From: Burkholderiales bacterium
Lineage (GTDB): Bacteria; Pseudomonadota; Gammaproteobacteria; Burkholderiales; SG8-39
Assembly (NCBI GenBank): GCA_027493935.1
Contig: JAOSJV010000010.1
Span: forward strand, 186,001 to 250,000
Length of the DNA stretch: 64,000 nucleotides
Direction of reading: 5' to 3'
A program made the translations under genes and the position numbers. The notes beneath the pieces are model-generated. The model made no database searches. It worked only from the letters and a program-made list of their open reading frames with translations, and was not told the origin of the DNA. The first letter of the stretch is position 1, and each line of letters begins with the position of its first letter. This document shows positions 1 through 12,116 of this stretch, piece after piece.

Positions 1-2
1 CC

Positions 3-311
3 TGCGCGCTGGCGCTCGGCGTGCTGGGATACGCGCTGCGCCGGTCGGGATTCGAGCTCGCCCCGCTCGCGCTCGGGCTGATCCTCGGACCCCAGTTCGA
101 GGCGTCGCTGCGCCAGAGCATCATCCTGTCGCAGGGCAATCCGGGATGGATCCTCGATCGCCCGATCGCGGCCGGCATGCTGCTCGCGGTCGCCGGCGCG
201 GCGACGGTCGCGGCGGCGCTGCGCTGGCGCAAGCGCCTCGCGACGCTGCGGGGGCGCGTCGCACGGCGGGAACATCTGACGCCGTGCGCCGCGCCCTCGT
301 GCCGACCGTGA
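3..311 (+). CDS. Tripartite tricarboxylate transporter permease TctA, C-terminal fragment (truncated by window edge)
   Basis: LGYALRRSGFELAPLALGLILGPQFEASLRQSIILSQG is a TctA-like C-terminus. Confidence 0.8.
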   Translation, partial: CALALGVLGYALRRSGFELAPLALGLILGPQFEASLRQSIILSQGNPGWILDRPIAAGMLLAVAGAATVAAALRWRKRLATLRGRVARREHLTPCAAPSCRP

Positions 312-411
312 CGACGGCGCCGCCGCCGGCGGCCCGTACCCACCGCTTTCCAACCTCGGAGGAACGCCTGCCGCGGGCGAGGTCGCTGACCCGCCGCCCG
401 CGCGCGCGGAC

Positions 412-1426
412 ATGGAGACCATGAAGCTTCCGCTCACACTCGCCTGCGGGCTCTACGATCGCACCTACGGGCTGCACGACGGCTCGGTCCGGATCGAGGG
501 CGTCGACCTCAACTTCCTGCCGATGATGCCGGTGGAGACCTTCCGCCGGCAGGCGCGTCACGCGGAGTTCGACGCCTCGGAGTTCTCGCTCTCGACGTTC
601 ATGGCGCTGCACTCGCGCGGCGACCGGCGTTTCGTCGGGATCCCGGTCTACCCGTCCCGGCGGTTCCGGCACGAGCACGTCTGGGTCAACGTCGGGGCCG
701 GAATCGGCTCGCCGCAGGACCTAAGGGGAAAGCGCGTCGGGGGTGCAGGAGTTCGTGCAGACGGCGGCGCTGTGGATCCGCGGGTTCCTCCAGCACGATT
801 ACGGCGTGCTCACCTCGGACATCGACTGGCACTTCGGCGGCTACAACGAGCCCGACCCGCACTTCAAGCCCCGGATCGAGCTCGAGCTGCCTCCCGACGT
901 GCGCGCCCAAGTGATCCCCCGCGATCGGTGTATCGACGACATGCTCGAGCGCGGCGAGCTGGACGCCGCGCTCCCCGCGCTGCCCGCGTCGTTCCGGCGG
1001 GGCTCGCCGAGCGTCGCCCGCCTGTTCCCGGACTTCCGGAAGGTGGAGGAGGCGTACTTCGGGCGCACCGGGATCTTCCCGATCATGCACGTGGTCGTGG
1101 TGCGGCGGGAGATCTACGAGCGCAACCCCTGGGTCGTGCAGGCGCTCTACAAGGGCTTCGTGGAGGCCAAGGCGCTCGCCATCCGGCGCCTGACGACCTC
1201 GCCGCCGCTGCACGCGACGCTGCCCTGGCTCACCGAGCACATCGAGGCCACGCGTCGCATCATGGGCACCGACTACTGGTCCTACGGCCTGGCCGAGAAC
1301 CGCCACGTGCTGCAAACCGCGGCGCAGTACGCGTGGGAGCAAGGCCTGCTCGCCCGTCCGATCGACCGGATCGACGACCTCTTCGCGCCGGAGACGCACG
1401 CCGGCGTGCTCGACCTGCAGCCGTGA
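412..1426 (+). CDS. ABC substrate-binding-like protein of the 4,5-dihydroxyphthalate decarboxylase-annotated family; one frameshift
   Basis: MKLPLTLACGLYDRTYGL...LRGKRVG joins VQEFVQTAALWIRGFLQHDYGV across a GGGGG run near 738-742. Confidence 0.7.
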
Positions 1427-1487
1427 AGCGGGGCTTGGCGAGGCGCGGCCGTTCCGAGGCGTGCGGGACCGGGCCCGGAAGCTTTTC

Positions 1488-2198
1488 TCAGCGCAGCAGC
1501 GCGACGCCCAGCGCGACGAGCAGGACGAGCGTCAGCCGGCGGAACAGGTCCGCGCGGATCAGGCGCTCGAGCGCGAGGCCGGCCACGACGCCGAGCGCGA
1601 TCGCCGGCACCGACAGCATGTAGTGCCCCCAGACCTCGCCCGAGAGATTGCCGGCCAGCGCATGGCCGCCGATGACGAGCGCATCGCCGAGCAGGAAGAA
1701 CGCCTGCAGGTTGCCCTTGAACTCCGCCGGCGACCAGCGCCGGCACTGCCCGTAGACGATCGCCGGCGGCCCGGACACGTTGTAGGCGCCGCCAAGGATC
1801 CCGGCCAGCAGCCCCGCGCCGTAGGCCCAGCGCGCGTCGTGCAGGCGGGGCAGGCGCCGGTCCATCAGCGCGTAGAGCGAATAGCCGACGATGACCGCGC
1901 CCAGGATCGGCAGAAGGATGCCCGCGTCCACGTGGCGCAGCGCGAGCACCCCGAACGGCACGCCGACGAGCGTCCCGAGCGCGAGCCGCCTGATCGGCTG
2001 CCAGTTGAGCGCCGGCCGCCAGCGCACCAGCACCACCGCCTCCATCGTCGCCGCGACGAGCGCGACGAGCGGCGCGGCGACCAGCAGGCCGGTCAGGTGC
2101 GGCAGCAGCGCCATGGCCACCATGGCCGAGCCGAATCCGGTCAGCGTCTGGGTCAGCACGGCGGCGAAGACCGCGCCGAAGAGCAGCGCCTCGGTCAC
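1488..2198 (-). CDS. Sulfite exporter TauE/SafE family permease
   Basis: VTEALLFGAVFAAVLTQTLTGFGSAMVAMALLPHL...GGAYNVSGPPAIVYG; start overlaps the upstream stop. Confidence 0.8.
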   Translation of the reverse strand: MTEALLFGAVFAAVLTQTLTGFGSAMVAMALLPHLTGLLVAAPLVALVAATMEAVVLVRWRPALNWQPIRRLALGTLVGVPFGVLALRHVDAGILLPILGAVIVGYSLYALMDRRLPRLHDARWAYGAGLLAGILGGAYNVSGPPAIVYGQCRRWSPAEFKGNLQAFFLLGDALVIGGHALAGNLSGEVWGHYMLSVPAIALGVVAGLALERLIRADLFRRLTLVLLVALGVALLR

Positions 2199-3353
2199 CG
2201 AAGCGAGAGGCGTCCGGCCAGCGCCCTCAGGCTCGCGAGGTTGTGCGCGGCCGCGAAGTGGTCCACGAGCGGCAGCGCCGCGACCATGCCCCGGGTGAGC
2301 GGCTCGTAGGTCGGGTCTCCGAGCAGGGGGTTCAGCCACAGCACGCGGCCGGCGCGGCGCTTGATGCCGCGCAGCTCGTGCGCGAGGAGCTCCGGGTCGC
2401 CGGTGTCCCAACCGTCGGAGAGCACCAGCACGATCGTGCGCCGGTCGACGAGCGTCGGCCACGACCGGTTGAACTCCGCGAGCGCCTCGCCGATGCGCGT
2501 CCCTCCCGACCAGTCGCTCACGTCGCGCAGCCGCGCGAGCGCCTTGCGATACGAGGGTCCGCGCGCAGCAGCTCGGTGACGCGGGTGAGCCGGGTCGCGA
2601 AGGTGAACGTCTCGACCCGGCCGAACACGTTCTGCAGCGCGTAGAGGAACTGCAGCAGGAATCGGCTGTAGAGGTCCATCGAGCCGGAGACGTCGCACAG
2701 CAGCACGAGCTTCAGCTTGCGGCGCCGGCGCGTGCGCCGGCGCAGCTCGACTATCTCGCCGCGCATCAAGTTGGCCCTGAAGCTGCGCCGCAGGTCGACG
2801 GCGCCCTTGCGCCGGGTGGGCTTGCGCCGGCGGCTCACGCGCCGGGCGAGGCGCTTCGCGATCTGCGCGGTGAGCTGCGCCACCTCGTCCAGCTGCTCGG
2901 CCGAGAAGGTCGCGAAGTCCTGCTCGACGAGCACCTCGTGCGCGCTCATACCCGGGAGCTCGAGCGGCTCGCCTTCGCCCGCCTCATCGTCCCACTCCTC
3001 GAGCGCGAAATCGGCCGGCGCCGGCGGCGGCGCGGCGGCGGCGCCTTCGGGTGCGTTCTCCTTGCGGCGCCTGTCCGGCGCGGTCTCCGCGCGTCCGCCT
3101 CGGGGGCCGGCAGCGTATCGGTGCCCGCCTGCCAGAAGGCGTCGAAGCAGCGGTCGAAGACCGGCTGCTCCTCCATGCGGCTCACGAGCACCGTGCGCAG
3201 CGCGAGGTAGACCTCGCCGCGCTCGAGCAGATCGACCGCCTCGAGCGCGCGCACCGCGTCCATCTGCGCGCCGGTCGTCACCTGCAGCCTGCAGGCGCGC
3301 AGGTGCGCGCCGAAGCGCAGGACGGCGCGGGTGAGGTCCCGGCGGGACGCCAC
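2195..3353 (-). CDS. coxE: CoxE-like VWA-domain protein, frameshifted
   Basis: LKLVLLCDVSGSMDLYSRFLLQFLYALQ; LVLSDGWDTGDPELLAHEL; N-terminal part in ORF 2946..3353. Confidence 0.7.
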
Positions 3354-3359
3354 GGCGCC

Positions 3360-4222
3360 TCAGCCCCGGGCGGCGACGAAACGCCCGAGTCCGCCAGTGG
3401 CCAGCTCGCGCTTGACGCGCTTTACGTCGTCGACGTCCTTGACTACGCAGCCGAGCGTCTCGGCGACGAGCTCCTCGTCCAGATAGTCGGCGTGCAGGGA
3501 AAACAGCGCGTGCGCCCGAGTCGAGCGTCTCGGCCACGCCTGGCACCTTTGCGAGGCGCAGGGTGCGCACGGTCTCCATGAAGCCCGAGATCTCGTGCGC
3601 CAGGCGCTCGTTCACGCCCGGGACCTTGCGCGTGACGATGCGCAGCTCTTTCTCGAATCCGGGAAAGTCGATCCAGAGGTAGAGACAGCGCCTGCGCAGC
3701 GCGTCGGAGAGCTCGCGCACGCGGTTCGAGGTGAGGATAACGTACGGCGGCGCGGTCGCCCTGATGGTCCCGACCTCGGGAATGGTGACCTGGAACTCGG
3801 ACAGCACCTCGAGCAGGAAGGCCTCGAACTCCTCGTCGGCCCGGTCGATCTCGTCGATCAGCAGCACCGGCGCGCGCGCAGTCGCGCTGATCGCCTGCAG
3901 CAGGGGCCGCTGGATCAGGAACGGCGGCGAAAAAGATCGCGGCTTCCTTCTCGGCGAGCGAGTGCCCGGTGCTCTCCTCGAGCTTGATGTGCAGCAGCTG
4001 CTTCGGGTAGTTCCATTCGTAGAGCGCCTGCGCCGCGTCGAGGCCCTCGTAGCACTGCAGGCGCACGAGGTCGGTCTCGAGCATGCGCGCCATCACCTTG
4101 GCTATCTCGGTCTTGCCCACCCCGGCATGGCCCTCGATGAGCAGCGGCTTTTCCAGCGTCATCGCGAGGTGCACCGACATGGCGATCGCGGGGTCGGTCA
4201 CATAGTCGGCCGCCTCCATCAT
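3360..4222 (-). CDS. coxD: CoxD-like MoxR-type AAA+ ATPase, two frameshifts
   Basis: LLIEGHAGVGKTEIAKVMA; VLLIDEIDRADEEFEAFLLEVLSEFQVTIPE; frameshifts near 3935 (T run) and 3508. Confidence 0.75.
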
Positions 4223-4249
4223 CTCCCCCGATACGCCGGATCTCCGCTC

Positions 4250-6636
4250 TCATCGGGTCGCGATCCCCTTCTCGCGCAGCATCTCGCGGATCCGCTTCGG
4301 CGAGAGCGGCGTGCTCGTCACCTCGACCCCCGAGGTGCTCGATCGCGTCGGCCACCGCGCTGATCACCGCCGCGTACGAGTAGACCGCCCCGCCCTCGCC
4401 CATGCCCTTGTATCCGCCCGGGATCTGCGGCGCCGGCGTGGCCATGTGGATCACGTCGAAGTTGGGCACGTCGCGCGCGGTCGGCAGCAGGTAGTCGGCG
4501 AAGGTGCTGGTGAGGAGCTGGCCGCTCTCGTCGTAGACGAGTTCCTCGAGCAGCGTGCCGCCTATCCCCTGGACCGTGCCGCCGACCGCCTGGCCCTCGA
4601 CCACCATCGGGTTGATCTCGTTGCCGCAGTCGTGGACGATCACGTACTTCAGCACCTTCGTCACGCCGGTCTCGACGTCCACCTCGACCACCGGCATGTG
4701 CACCGAGTAGGGCCACGTCACGCAGATGCTGTCGCGCGGCGCGCGGAAGCTCTCGGTCGCCTCCATTCCCGGCGGGATGTCCGGCGGAAGCGACCACACC
4801 TCGGCGAACGCGACCTGGGCGATGCGCTGCAGCGTCACGCTCTTGCCGGGCATGCCGCGCACGAACGCCGCGCTCGCCTTCACCTCGATGTCCTCGGGCG
4901 CCGCCTCCAGGACGAAGGCCGCGACGCGGGCGATCTTGGCGCGCAGGGCGGTCCCGGTCTTGGCGACGCCGGGGATCACCACGCCGGCGAAGCGGGCGGC
5001 GCGCGTCCCGGAGTCGTAGGGCGTCACCGCGGTGTCGCCTTCGATCACCTCGATGTCCTCGATGCGCACGCCGAGCGCGTCGGCGGCCACCTGCGACGCC
5101 GTGATCGCGTGCGAGGTGCCGACGCTGGTGTCGCCTACGTAGATCGTGACGCGGCCGGAGACGTCCATGCGCATCGTGACCGTGGAGTAGTCCTGCGTCG
5201 GCACGTAGGCGCGCGCCATCGCCGCAGTATAGGTATTCCACCCGGCGCCTTCCACGGCGATCGCGAGGCCGATGCCGAGGTGGCGGCCCTGCTTGCGCAG
5301 CTCGGCCTGTCTGGCCTTCATGCCCTCGTAGTCGACCGCCTTCAGCGCGCGGTCGAGCGCCTCGGCGTAGTCGCCGCTGTCGTAGACCAGGCCCGACACG
5401 GTCTTGTACGGGAGCTCGTGCGGCTGGATCATGTTCTTGCGGCGCACCTCGGCGCGGTCCATGCCGAGCGCGTTGGCGATCAGGTCGACGCCGCGCTCGA
5501 TGACGAACACGCCTTTCGTGCTGCCGAAACCCCGGTAGGCGGCGTAGGAGCACTTGTTCGTCATTACCACCTTCATGTCGCAGTGGAAGCCCTTCAGCTT
5601 GTAGGGGCCCGTGATCCAGAGCCCCGCCCCGAGCGTCGGGCCGCTGATGCGCGCGTCGAGGTAGCCGCCGGCGTCTACGATGATGTTGCACTTGATACCG
5701 AGCAGCGTGCCGTCCTTCTTGTACGCGATCTGCGCGTCGAGGATCTGGTCGCGCGCGTGGATGAAGGCCGACAGGCTCTCGCGCCGGGTCTCGATCCACT
5801 TGACCGGACGGCCGAGCTTCATCGAGAGCAGGCACACCGCCACGTACTCGGGCGCGACCTGCAGCTTGTTGCCGAAGCCGCCGCCGATGTCCGGCGCGAT
5901 CACGCGGATCGCGAACTCCGGGAAGTTCAGGATCTCGGACAGGTGCGTCTTCAGGATGTGCGGGATCTGGGTCGAGGCGTGCACCGTGAGCGTCTTCTGC
6001 CCCGGGTTGTAGCTCGCCACGATGCCGCGCGGCTCGATCGGCGAGCCGGTGTGCCGGTGCATGCGGAAGCGGCGCCGCAGGACGCCGTCGGCCTCGGCGA
6101 ACGCCGCCTCGACGTCGCCGCCCTCGCGCACGAGGTGCAGCCCGACGTTGCTCTCGAGGTTGTCGTGCAGCCGCGGCGCCGACGCGGCGAGCGCGGCTTC
6201 CCGGGTCGGTGATGACCGGAAGCGGGTCGTAGTCGACCTCGACGAGCTCGGCGACGTCGTCCGCCGAGTACCGATCGGCTGCGGCCACCAGCGCGACCGG
6301 CTCGTTCATGAAGCGCACCCGCTCGGCCGCGAGGCACGGGTAGGCGGGCTTCTCGATCTTCTGCGCCGGCTCGTAGGTGTACACCGGCATCGGCCGCGAC
6401 AGCGCGACGGCCTCCGCGCCGGTCAGTACCCCGAGGCAGCGCGGGTGGACGAGCGCCGCCTCGGTGCGGACCGCCTCGACCCTGGCGTGCGCGTGCGGGC
6501 TGCGCACGAATGCGGCGAACACCATGCCCGGAAGCACGACGTCGTCGATGTAGGTCGCCGCGCCCTGGATGAAGCGCCGGTCCTCGGGACGCGGCATCGG
6601 CCGCCCGACGTAGCCCTTCTCAGCGACTTTAGCCAT
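4250..6636 (-). CDS. Xanthine dehydrogenase/CO dehydrogenase-like molybdopterin large subunit with non-canonical AYRGFGS motif; two frameshifts
   Basis: [47 protein letters not shown]; frames rejoin if single G insertions near 6205 and 4327 are removed. Confidence 0.8.
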
Positions 6637-6638
6637 GG

Positions 6639-7122
6639 TCAGACACGCTCCGTCTTCATCTTCTCGGCCGCCCACCTGATGGACTTCACGATGTTGTGGT
6701 AGCCGGTGCAGCGGCACAGGTTGCCGTCGATGCCGGCCCGGATCTCCTCCTCGGTCGGGGGTCGGCGTGCGCCGCAGCAGCTCGCTCGCCGCCATGATCA
6801 TGCCCGGCGTGCAGTAGCCGCATTGCAGGCCGTGCTCCTGCTGGAACCCCTCCTGGATCGGATGCAGCTTGCCGTCCCTGGCGAGACCCTCGACGGTCGT
6901 CACCTCGCGGCCGTCCACCCGGACGGCGAGCACGGTGCAGGACTTCACGGCGCGCCCGTCGAGGAGCACCGTGCAGGCGCCGCAGCCCGTCGTATCGCAG
7001 CCCACGTGGGCGCCGGTGAGCCGCAGCCGGTCGCGCAGGAAATGCACGAGCAGCATGCGCGGCTCGACGTTGTCCTCAATCTGCTTCTTCCCGTTTACCG
7101 TAACGCTGATCGTGCGGTTCAT
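6639..7122 (-). CDS. 2Fe-2S small subunit (CoxS-like), one frameshift
   Basis: [36 protein letters not shown]. Confidence 0.8.
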
Positions 7123-8002
7123 CGCCCCTTTGCCTTTCGTCATGCGTGCCACTGCGGTCTCGAGCGCACGGCGCACGCAGACCGGCGCCACCTCCTTGCG
7201 GTAGGCGCTGTCCGCGTGCACGTCGCTCAACGTATTGGATCCGAGCGCCGTCGCACGCGCCGCCTCCGCGGCGTCGAGGCGGTCGATCGGCTTGTCGCGC
7301 AGCGCGGCCTCGACCGCGCTCGCGCGCAGCGGCACTGGCCCGACCGAGCCGAGCACCACATCGGCCCGCGAGCAGACGCGCTTGCCGTCCGCACGCACCA
7401 CCGCGGCGACGCTCACCAGCGCGAAATCCGGCGCGCGCCGGCTGAGCTTCACGTACTCCCCACCCGTCGCCCTCGGCGAGCGCCGGCACGCGCACCTCGG
7501 TGATGAGCTCGGTCGGCCGCAGCTCGGTAACGAAGAAATCCTTGAAGAACTGCGCCGCCGGCACGACGCGCTCGCCCTCCTTCGAGCGCAGCACGAGCTT
7601 GGCGCCGAGCGCGACCAGCGCCGGCGAGTAGTTCGCCGACGGGTCGGCGTGGGCCGCGGCGCCGCCGATCGTCCCGACGTTGCGCACCTGGGGGTCGGCG
7701 ATGGTCGCGGCCGCCTTGGCGAGCAGCGGGCAGCGCTTGCGCAGCAGCTCCGAATCCTCGAGCGCGCGGTGCGTCGCGAGCGCCCCGATGCGGATGTCGT
7801 CGCCCTCGATGCCGATCGCGTCCAGGCCGCGCACCCGCCACAGGTCGACGATGTGCGCCGGCGACGCCACCCTCAGCTTCATCATCGGCAGCAGGCTCTG
7901 GCCGCCCGCCATCAGCTTCGCCTCGTCGCCGAGCTCGGCGAGGAGCGCGAGCGCCGCGTTGGCCGAGACCGGATCGTGATAGTCGAATGCGCGTGGAATC
8001 AT
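7119..8002 (-). CDS. FAD-binding medium subunit (CoxM-like), frameshifted
   Basis: [21 protein letters not shown]...[34 protein letters not shown]. Confidence 0.8.
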
Positions 8003-8066
8003 CTAGCTCGTGCCTCTCGCGTGATGGGCGATGCGGGCGGTCTCTCGCCGCCGTTTCTTGTGCATA

Positions 8067-8100
8067 TTAGATTAGGAAAGAAGGTTTGTCTATTATCTTT
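8067..8100 (-). promoter_or_regulatory. Predicted sigma70-like promoter plus operator-like motif upstream of the coxM-S-L operon
   Basis: Minus strand TAGACA-N17-TAATAT; shares AGGTTTGTCKATTA core with 19839-19872. Confidence 0.5.
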
Positions 8101-8186
8101 CTGGTGCGCTCAGCACCGTCCGCCCGGCCGGCGCGCCCGCGCTGCGCTCGGTGTGGTCCGGCCTGGGTGGACATGGCGACCGGGCG

Positions 8187-9479
8187 TCAGCCGGTGCGCG
8201 CGCGGCTGCTGAACGGTGCGAGCCGCGGCCGCTTGTGGCGGATGTCGTTCAGGTCAACCGTCGTGTCGATTCCGAGCTTGAGGTGGTTCCACCACTCGTC
8301 GACGCAGGCGTCGGCGATCACCTTCTGCCTCTCCAGAATGCGGTTGCTCACTGCCCAGAGCACGTCCTCGGCGCTGTCGATGTTAACGTCGTCGTTCACC
8401 ACGATGACGCGGTTGATGCACTGGATCTCGAGGAAGCCGCGCATGATCTCGTCGATGCGCGCGCTCGGCTCGACGGCGAGTATCGCGAGCCGGCCAAGCC
8501 CGTATTCAGGCACCGTCGCGCGCCTGACCTCCGGGTAGCGCTTCAGCAGGTCCTCGATCTCGGGCTGGAAGCGCACGATCGTGAGGATGATCTGCTCTTT
8601 CGAATCAGCGGGCATGATCGTCTGGTAGACGGGGTCGCGGCGGTGCGAGACGCAGGTGACTCTGAGTGTGGGCTTCATCTGCGGCCGCGCGTAGGCGCCG
8701 GTCCAGTCGCCGAACGGGCCCTCAGGCTCGAGCTCGGTGGAGACAACCCCCTCGACCACGACCTCGGAGCCCGTCGGAACCTCGATGTCCACCGTCTTGC
8801 ACTTCACCATCGTGAGCTCCGCGCGGTTACGCGCATCGGCCATTGCCGCGGCGACCTCGACCTCGTCACGCTCGTCCGGAATCCACTGTGCCGCCGCGGC
8901 GACCATCTCGGTGGGCGCGCCGAGGCAGAAGGCGACCTCCATGCGCTTCCCGGCGCCGGCGATACTCTGGTAGTACTGCTTGTTGTGGCGCGACTTCGGG
9001 TTGAAACCGAGCTTCTTCGGGCCCTTCACCATAAAGCGTATAAACGAGATGTTGCGCCGCCCGGTGTCGGGATCCTTCATGAACACGATGCCCGACGTGA
9101 TATAGGGCCCGGCGTCGAGCGGGTGGTACTGTATGACGGGCAGGAGCTGCGTGATGTCCGGGTCCTCGTGCACGACCTCGAAACACGGCCCGTCGGACGC
9201 GGTCGACGCCGCAAGCGGGTGCGCGATCGCGTCCTGGATCCGCGTCCACAGCCGATTTTCATCGGCGCCGACGCCGAGCCCGTAGCGTGCGTAGCTGCCG
9301 TAGAGGTTCGCGACCAGCGGCATCGAATGACCCCGGATCCGGCGGAACAGGATCGCGCGGTTCCGCCCGGCCTCCTCGGCCTTGATCATGAACGGCACTG
9401 CCTCGCGCGTCACCTCGTAGTCGATGATCGCGAGGTCGTCGAGCGATTCAAGCCTGGAAACGAATTCCCTGATGCGCAT
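8187..9479 (-). CDS. UbiD family decarboxylase
   Basis: MRIREFVSRLESLDDLAIIDYEVTREAVPFMIK...EGPFGDWTGAYARPQMKPTLRVTCVSHRRDPVYQTI. Confidence 0.85.
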   Translation of the reverse strand: MRIREFVSRLESLDDLAIIDYEVTREAVPFMIKAEEAGRNRAILFRRIRGHSMPLVANLYGSYARYGLGVGADENRLWTRIQDAIAHPLAASTASDGPCFEVVHEDPDITQLLPVIQYHPLDAGPYITSGIVFMKDPDTGRRNISFIRFMVKGPKKLGFNPKSRHNKQYYQSIAGAGKRMEVAFCLGAPTEMVAAAAQWIPDERDEVEVAAAMADARNRAELTMVKCKTVDIEVPTGSEVVVEGVVSTELEPEGPFGDWTGAYARPQMKPTLRVTCVSHRRDPVYQTIMPADSKEQIILTIVRFQPEIEDLLKRYPEVRRATVPEYGLGRLAILAVEPSARIDEIMRGFLEIQCINRVIVVNDDVNIDSAEDVLWAVSNRILERQKVIADACVDEWWNHLKLGIDTTVDLNDIRHKRPRLAPFSSRARTG

Positions 9480-9501
9480 CGCGTGCGGCTCTCCACGTTG
9501 A

Positions 9502-10272
9502 CTAGATTCCGGCTGCCCGCTCCGTCTCTTTCCACGGCGCGAGCTTCCGTTCGATGTACTTGATTAACTCGACGAACCCCACGCCGAGCAGCGATACAAC
9601 GATGATCGGTACGAACATCTTCGCGGTCTCGAAGAAGTTGCCATACTTGACGATCATGCCGCCGAGCCCAACGATCGACGTAAAGAACTCGGCGACGATC
9701 ATCGCCAGAACCGCGCGGCCGACCGCGAGGCGCAGTCCGGTCATGATGAACGGCAGCGCCGCGGGCAGCACCACCTTCCAGAAGATCTGGCGCTCGCTTG
9801 CGCCGAAGGCGGCGCCGATGTCGATCACCGACTGGCTAAGGTTCTTCACGCCACTGAAGGTGTTGATAATCACGATGAACACCGAAAGGGTGAAGATGAT
9901 GATCACCTTCGAGACGAGCCCGACGCCGAACCAGAGAATGAACAGTGGGATGAGCGCGATCGAGGGCGTCGAGTACAGCGCGTTCACGTAGGGCTCGAGC
10001 ATCCACTCCACCATGCGGATCCGGCCCATCGCCACGCCTATGGCAATGCCGATGCCGATGGCGAAGGTCACGCCAAGCGAGAAGCTGAGCAGGCTGTTCG
10101 CGATCGCGGCGGGCAACTCGCCCGAGAGCATCAGGTCGACGAAAGCGACCGCGATCCCCGACGGGGAGGACAGGAACAGCGGATTCACGTAGTTTCCGGC
10201 GATCTCCCAGGCGCCGAGCACGAGCACCAGGGTGACGGCCTTGACGACGAACGGCTTGCCTGCGCGTTTCAT
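9502..10272 (-). CDS. ABC transporter permease (SsuC/TauC type)
   Basis: Integral membrane ORF with ...[30 protein letters not shown]. Confidence 0.9.
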   Translation of the reverse strand: MKRAGKPFVVKAVTLVLVLGAWEIAGNYVNPLFLSSPSGIAVAFVDLMLSGELPAAIANSLLSFSLGVTFAIGIGIAIGVAMGRIRMVEWMLEPYVNALYSTPSIALIPLFILWFGVGLVSKVIIIFTLSVFIVIINTFSGVKNLSQSVIDIGAAFGASERQIFWKVVLPAALPFIMTGLRLAVGRAVLAMIVAEFFTSIVGLGGMIVKYGNFFETAKMFVPIIVVSLLGVGFVELIKYIERKLAPWKETERAAGI

Positions 10273-11058
10273 CGGTCGTAGGCCCCTCTCAGCAGCTTCG
10301 CGATGTGCAGCCTGAGTTGCACGAACTCGGGTCGTGCGCGGAACTCCTCCGGATTCTCCCAGCGCGGATGCGGCAACCGGACGTCCACGGTCTCTAGGAT
10401 GCGCGAGGGCCGGCGCGTGAACACGATCACGCGATCGGCGAGGTACACCGCCTCCTCAATGCTGTGCGTCACGAAGACCATCGTCTTCTTTTCCCGGTTC
10501 TGGATGCGCAACAGCTCCGCCTGCATGGTCTCGCGTGTCTGCGCATCGAGCGCGGCGAACGGTTCGTCGAGCAGCAGTACGCGCGGGTCGATCGCGAGCG
10601 CGCGCGCGAGGCCCACGCGCTGCTGCATCCCGCCAGAGAGCTCGTGTGGATGGTGGTGCTCCGAAGCCCTTGAGGCCGACCATTTCGATGTAGCCCCCCG
10701 CGAGCTCGGCACGCCGCTCGCGCGGAACGCTGCGGATCTCCAGCCCGAACTCGACGTTCGCCTGCACCGAGCGCCAGGGCAACAGGCCGAAGTTCTGGAA
10801 CACGAAGCCACAGTCGCGCCGCGGACCCTCGACCGGGTTGTGGTCGATGAGCACCCGGCCGCCTGTCGGCGCGAGCAGGCCCTGCACGACGCGCAGAAAA
10901 GTGGTCTTGCCCGCGCCGCTCGGTCCCACGATCACGCAGAACTCCGACTCCGCGATGCCGAAGTTGAGGTCCTGCAGCACCTCGATGGTGTGCGCGGCGC
11001 CGTCGCCAGCGCCGCGCGTGAAACTAACCGAAAGGTTCTCGACATCAATCAACGCCAT
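10269..11058 (-). CDS. ABC transporter ATP-binding protein (SsuB/TauB type), one frameshift
   Basis: [47 protein letters not shown]; frames join near 10662. Confidence 0.85.
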
Positions 11059-11072
11059 GACCGGGACCGTGT

Positions 11073-12065
11073 TCAACGCGGCGGGTAGTCGCGCTGGCCG
11101 ATCGGCGCGATGGCCTTTTCGGTCACCTCCGGCATGGTAAGCTTCGAGAGGTCGACCGACTTGCTCTGTGTCTTCGTCTTGAGGCCAAGATCCTGCATGT
11201 ATGCGAGACGCTTAGGATCGATCTCGCCGTTGATCGCCCAGACGCGCGCCTTTATGTAGCCGTCATAGATCGTGCCGAGGTCCTTGGCGTTGGTCGGCAG
11301 GTGCTTGCCGGCGGCGGCGACGAACTCCGCCTTGTTGTCGTAGGCCCCGCGCGTCGCCTTCACGAGCGCACGCTGCCAGCGCTCCAGCGCGTCGCGCTTG
11401 GCGGGCAACGTGTCGGCCCACACCGCGAGACCTTGCGCCATGTAAAGCGGCAGCTCCTGCGAGACGATCATCAGCCGGTGCAGGTTAGGATCGGCCTCGA
11501 CCGTCGGGCTGAACTCGCCCAGCGTCGCGTCGATCTTTCCAGCGATGAGCGACTTGAGGCGCGCCCCGGTACCGCCGACGGAGAGCATCTTCACTGGGTC
11601 CGGATCGAGCCCCTGACGGTCGAGCAGCGCGAGGATCACCACGTGAGGCAGGCCGCCGATACCGGAGATGCCGAAGCTGCGGCCGGAAAGATCCTTGAGA
11701 CTCTTGATGTCCTTCTTTGCGTACAGCGCAAAGTGCAGCCCCTGGCAATGGGTACCGATCACCGTGAGGTCCGCGCCGTTGCCCACAGCGCCCAGGACGA
11801 GCGCAGTCTCGACGTCGGAGACGTCGACCGCGCGCGCAAGCAGCGCGCGCATATTGATCGAACCGCTCTCGAAGTGCTGATTCTCGACCTTGACGCCTTC
11901 GCGCTCGAAGTAGCCGTTTTCCGCGGCGATGCGGTGCACAACCGTGAACATCGAGATCGACGGCAGACCGACCTTGAGCGTCGGCGTCTGCGCGCCGGCG
12001 CTGCCGGCGGCCAACGCCGCAATTACGGCCGGGATGGCTTTCGTGAAGATGTTTCGCAGCCTCAT
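11073..12065 (-). CDS. ABC transporter substrate-binding protein (SsuA/NMT1 type)
   Basis: Signal peptide MRLRNIFTKAIPAVIAALAAGSAGAQ; periplasmic-binding-like sequence. Confidence 0.85.
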   Translation of the reverse strand: MRLRNIFTKAIPAVIAALAAGSAGAQTPTLKVGLPSISMFTVVHRIAAENGYFEREGVKVENQHFESGSINMRALLARAVDVSDVETALVLGAVGNGADLTVIGTHCQGLHFALYAKKDIKSLKDLSGRSFGISGIGGLPHVVILALLDRQGLDPDPVKMLSVGGTGARLKSLIAGKIDATLGEFSPTVEADPNLHRLMIVSQELPLYMAQGLAVWADTLPAKRDALERWQRALVKATRGAYDNKAEFVAAAGKHLPTNAKDLGTIYDGYIKARVWAINGEIDPKRLAYMQDLGLKTKTQSKSVDLSKLTMPEVTEKAIAPIGQRDYPPR

Positions 12066-12116
12066 GTCTCCTCCTTTGCGGTTGATGACCTCGCTGATGC
12101 GACGTACTGCCCCGTT

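Noticed and set aside
4311-6212. 633-aa plus-strand ORF
   Set aside because: Antisense to the CoxL-like gene; H/R/D-rich shadow ORF
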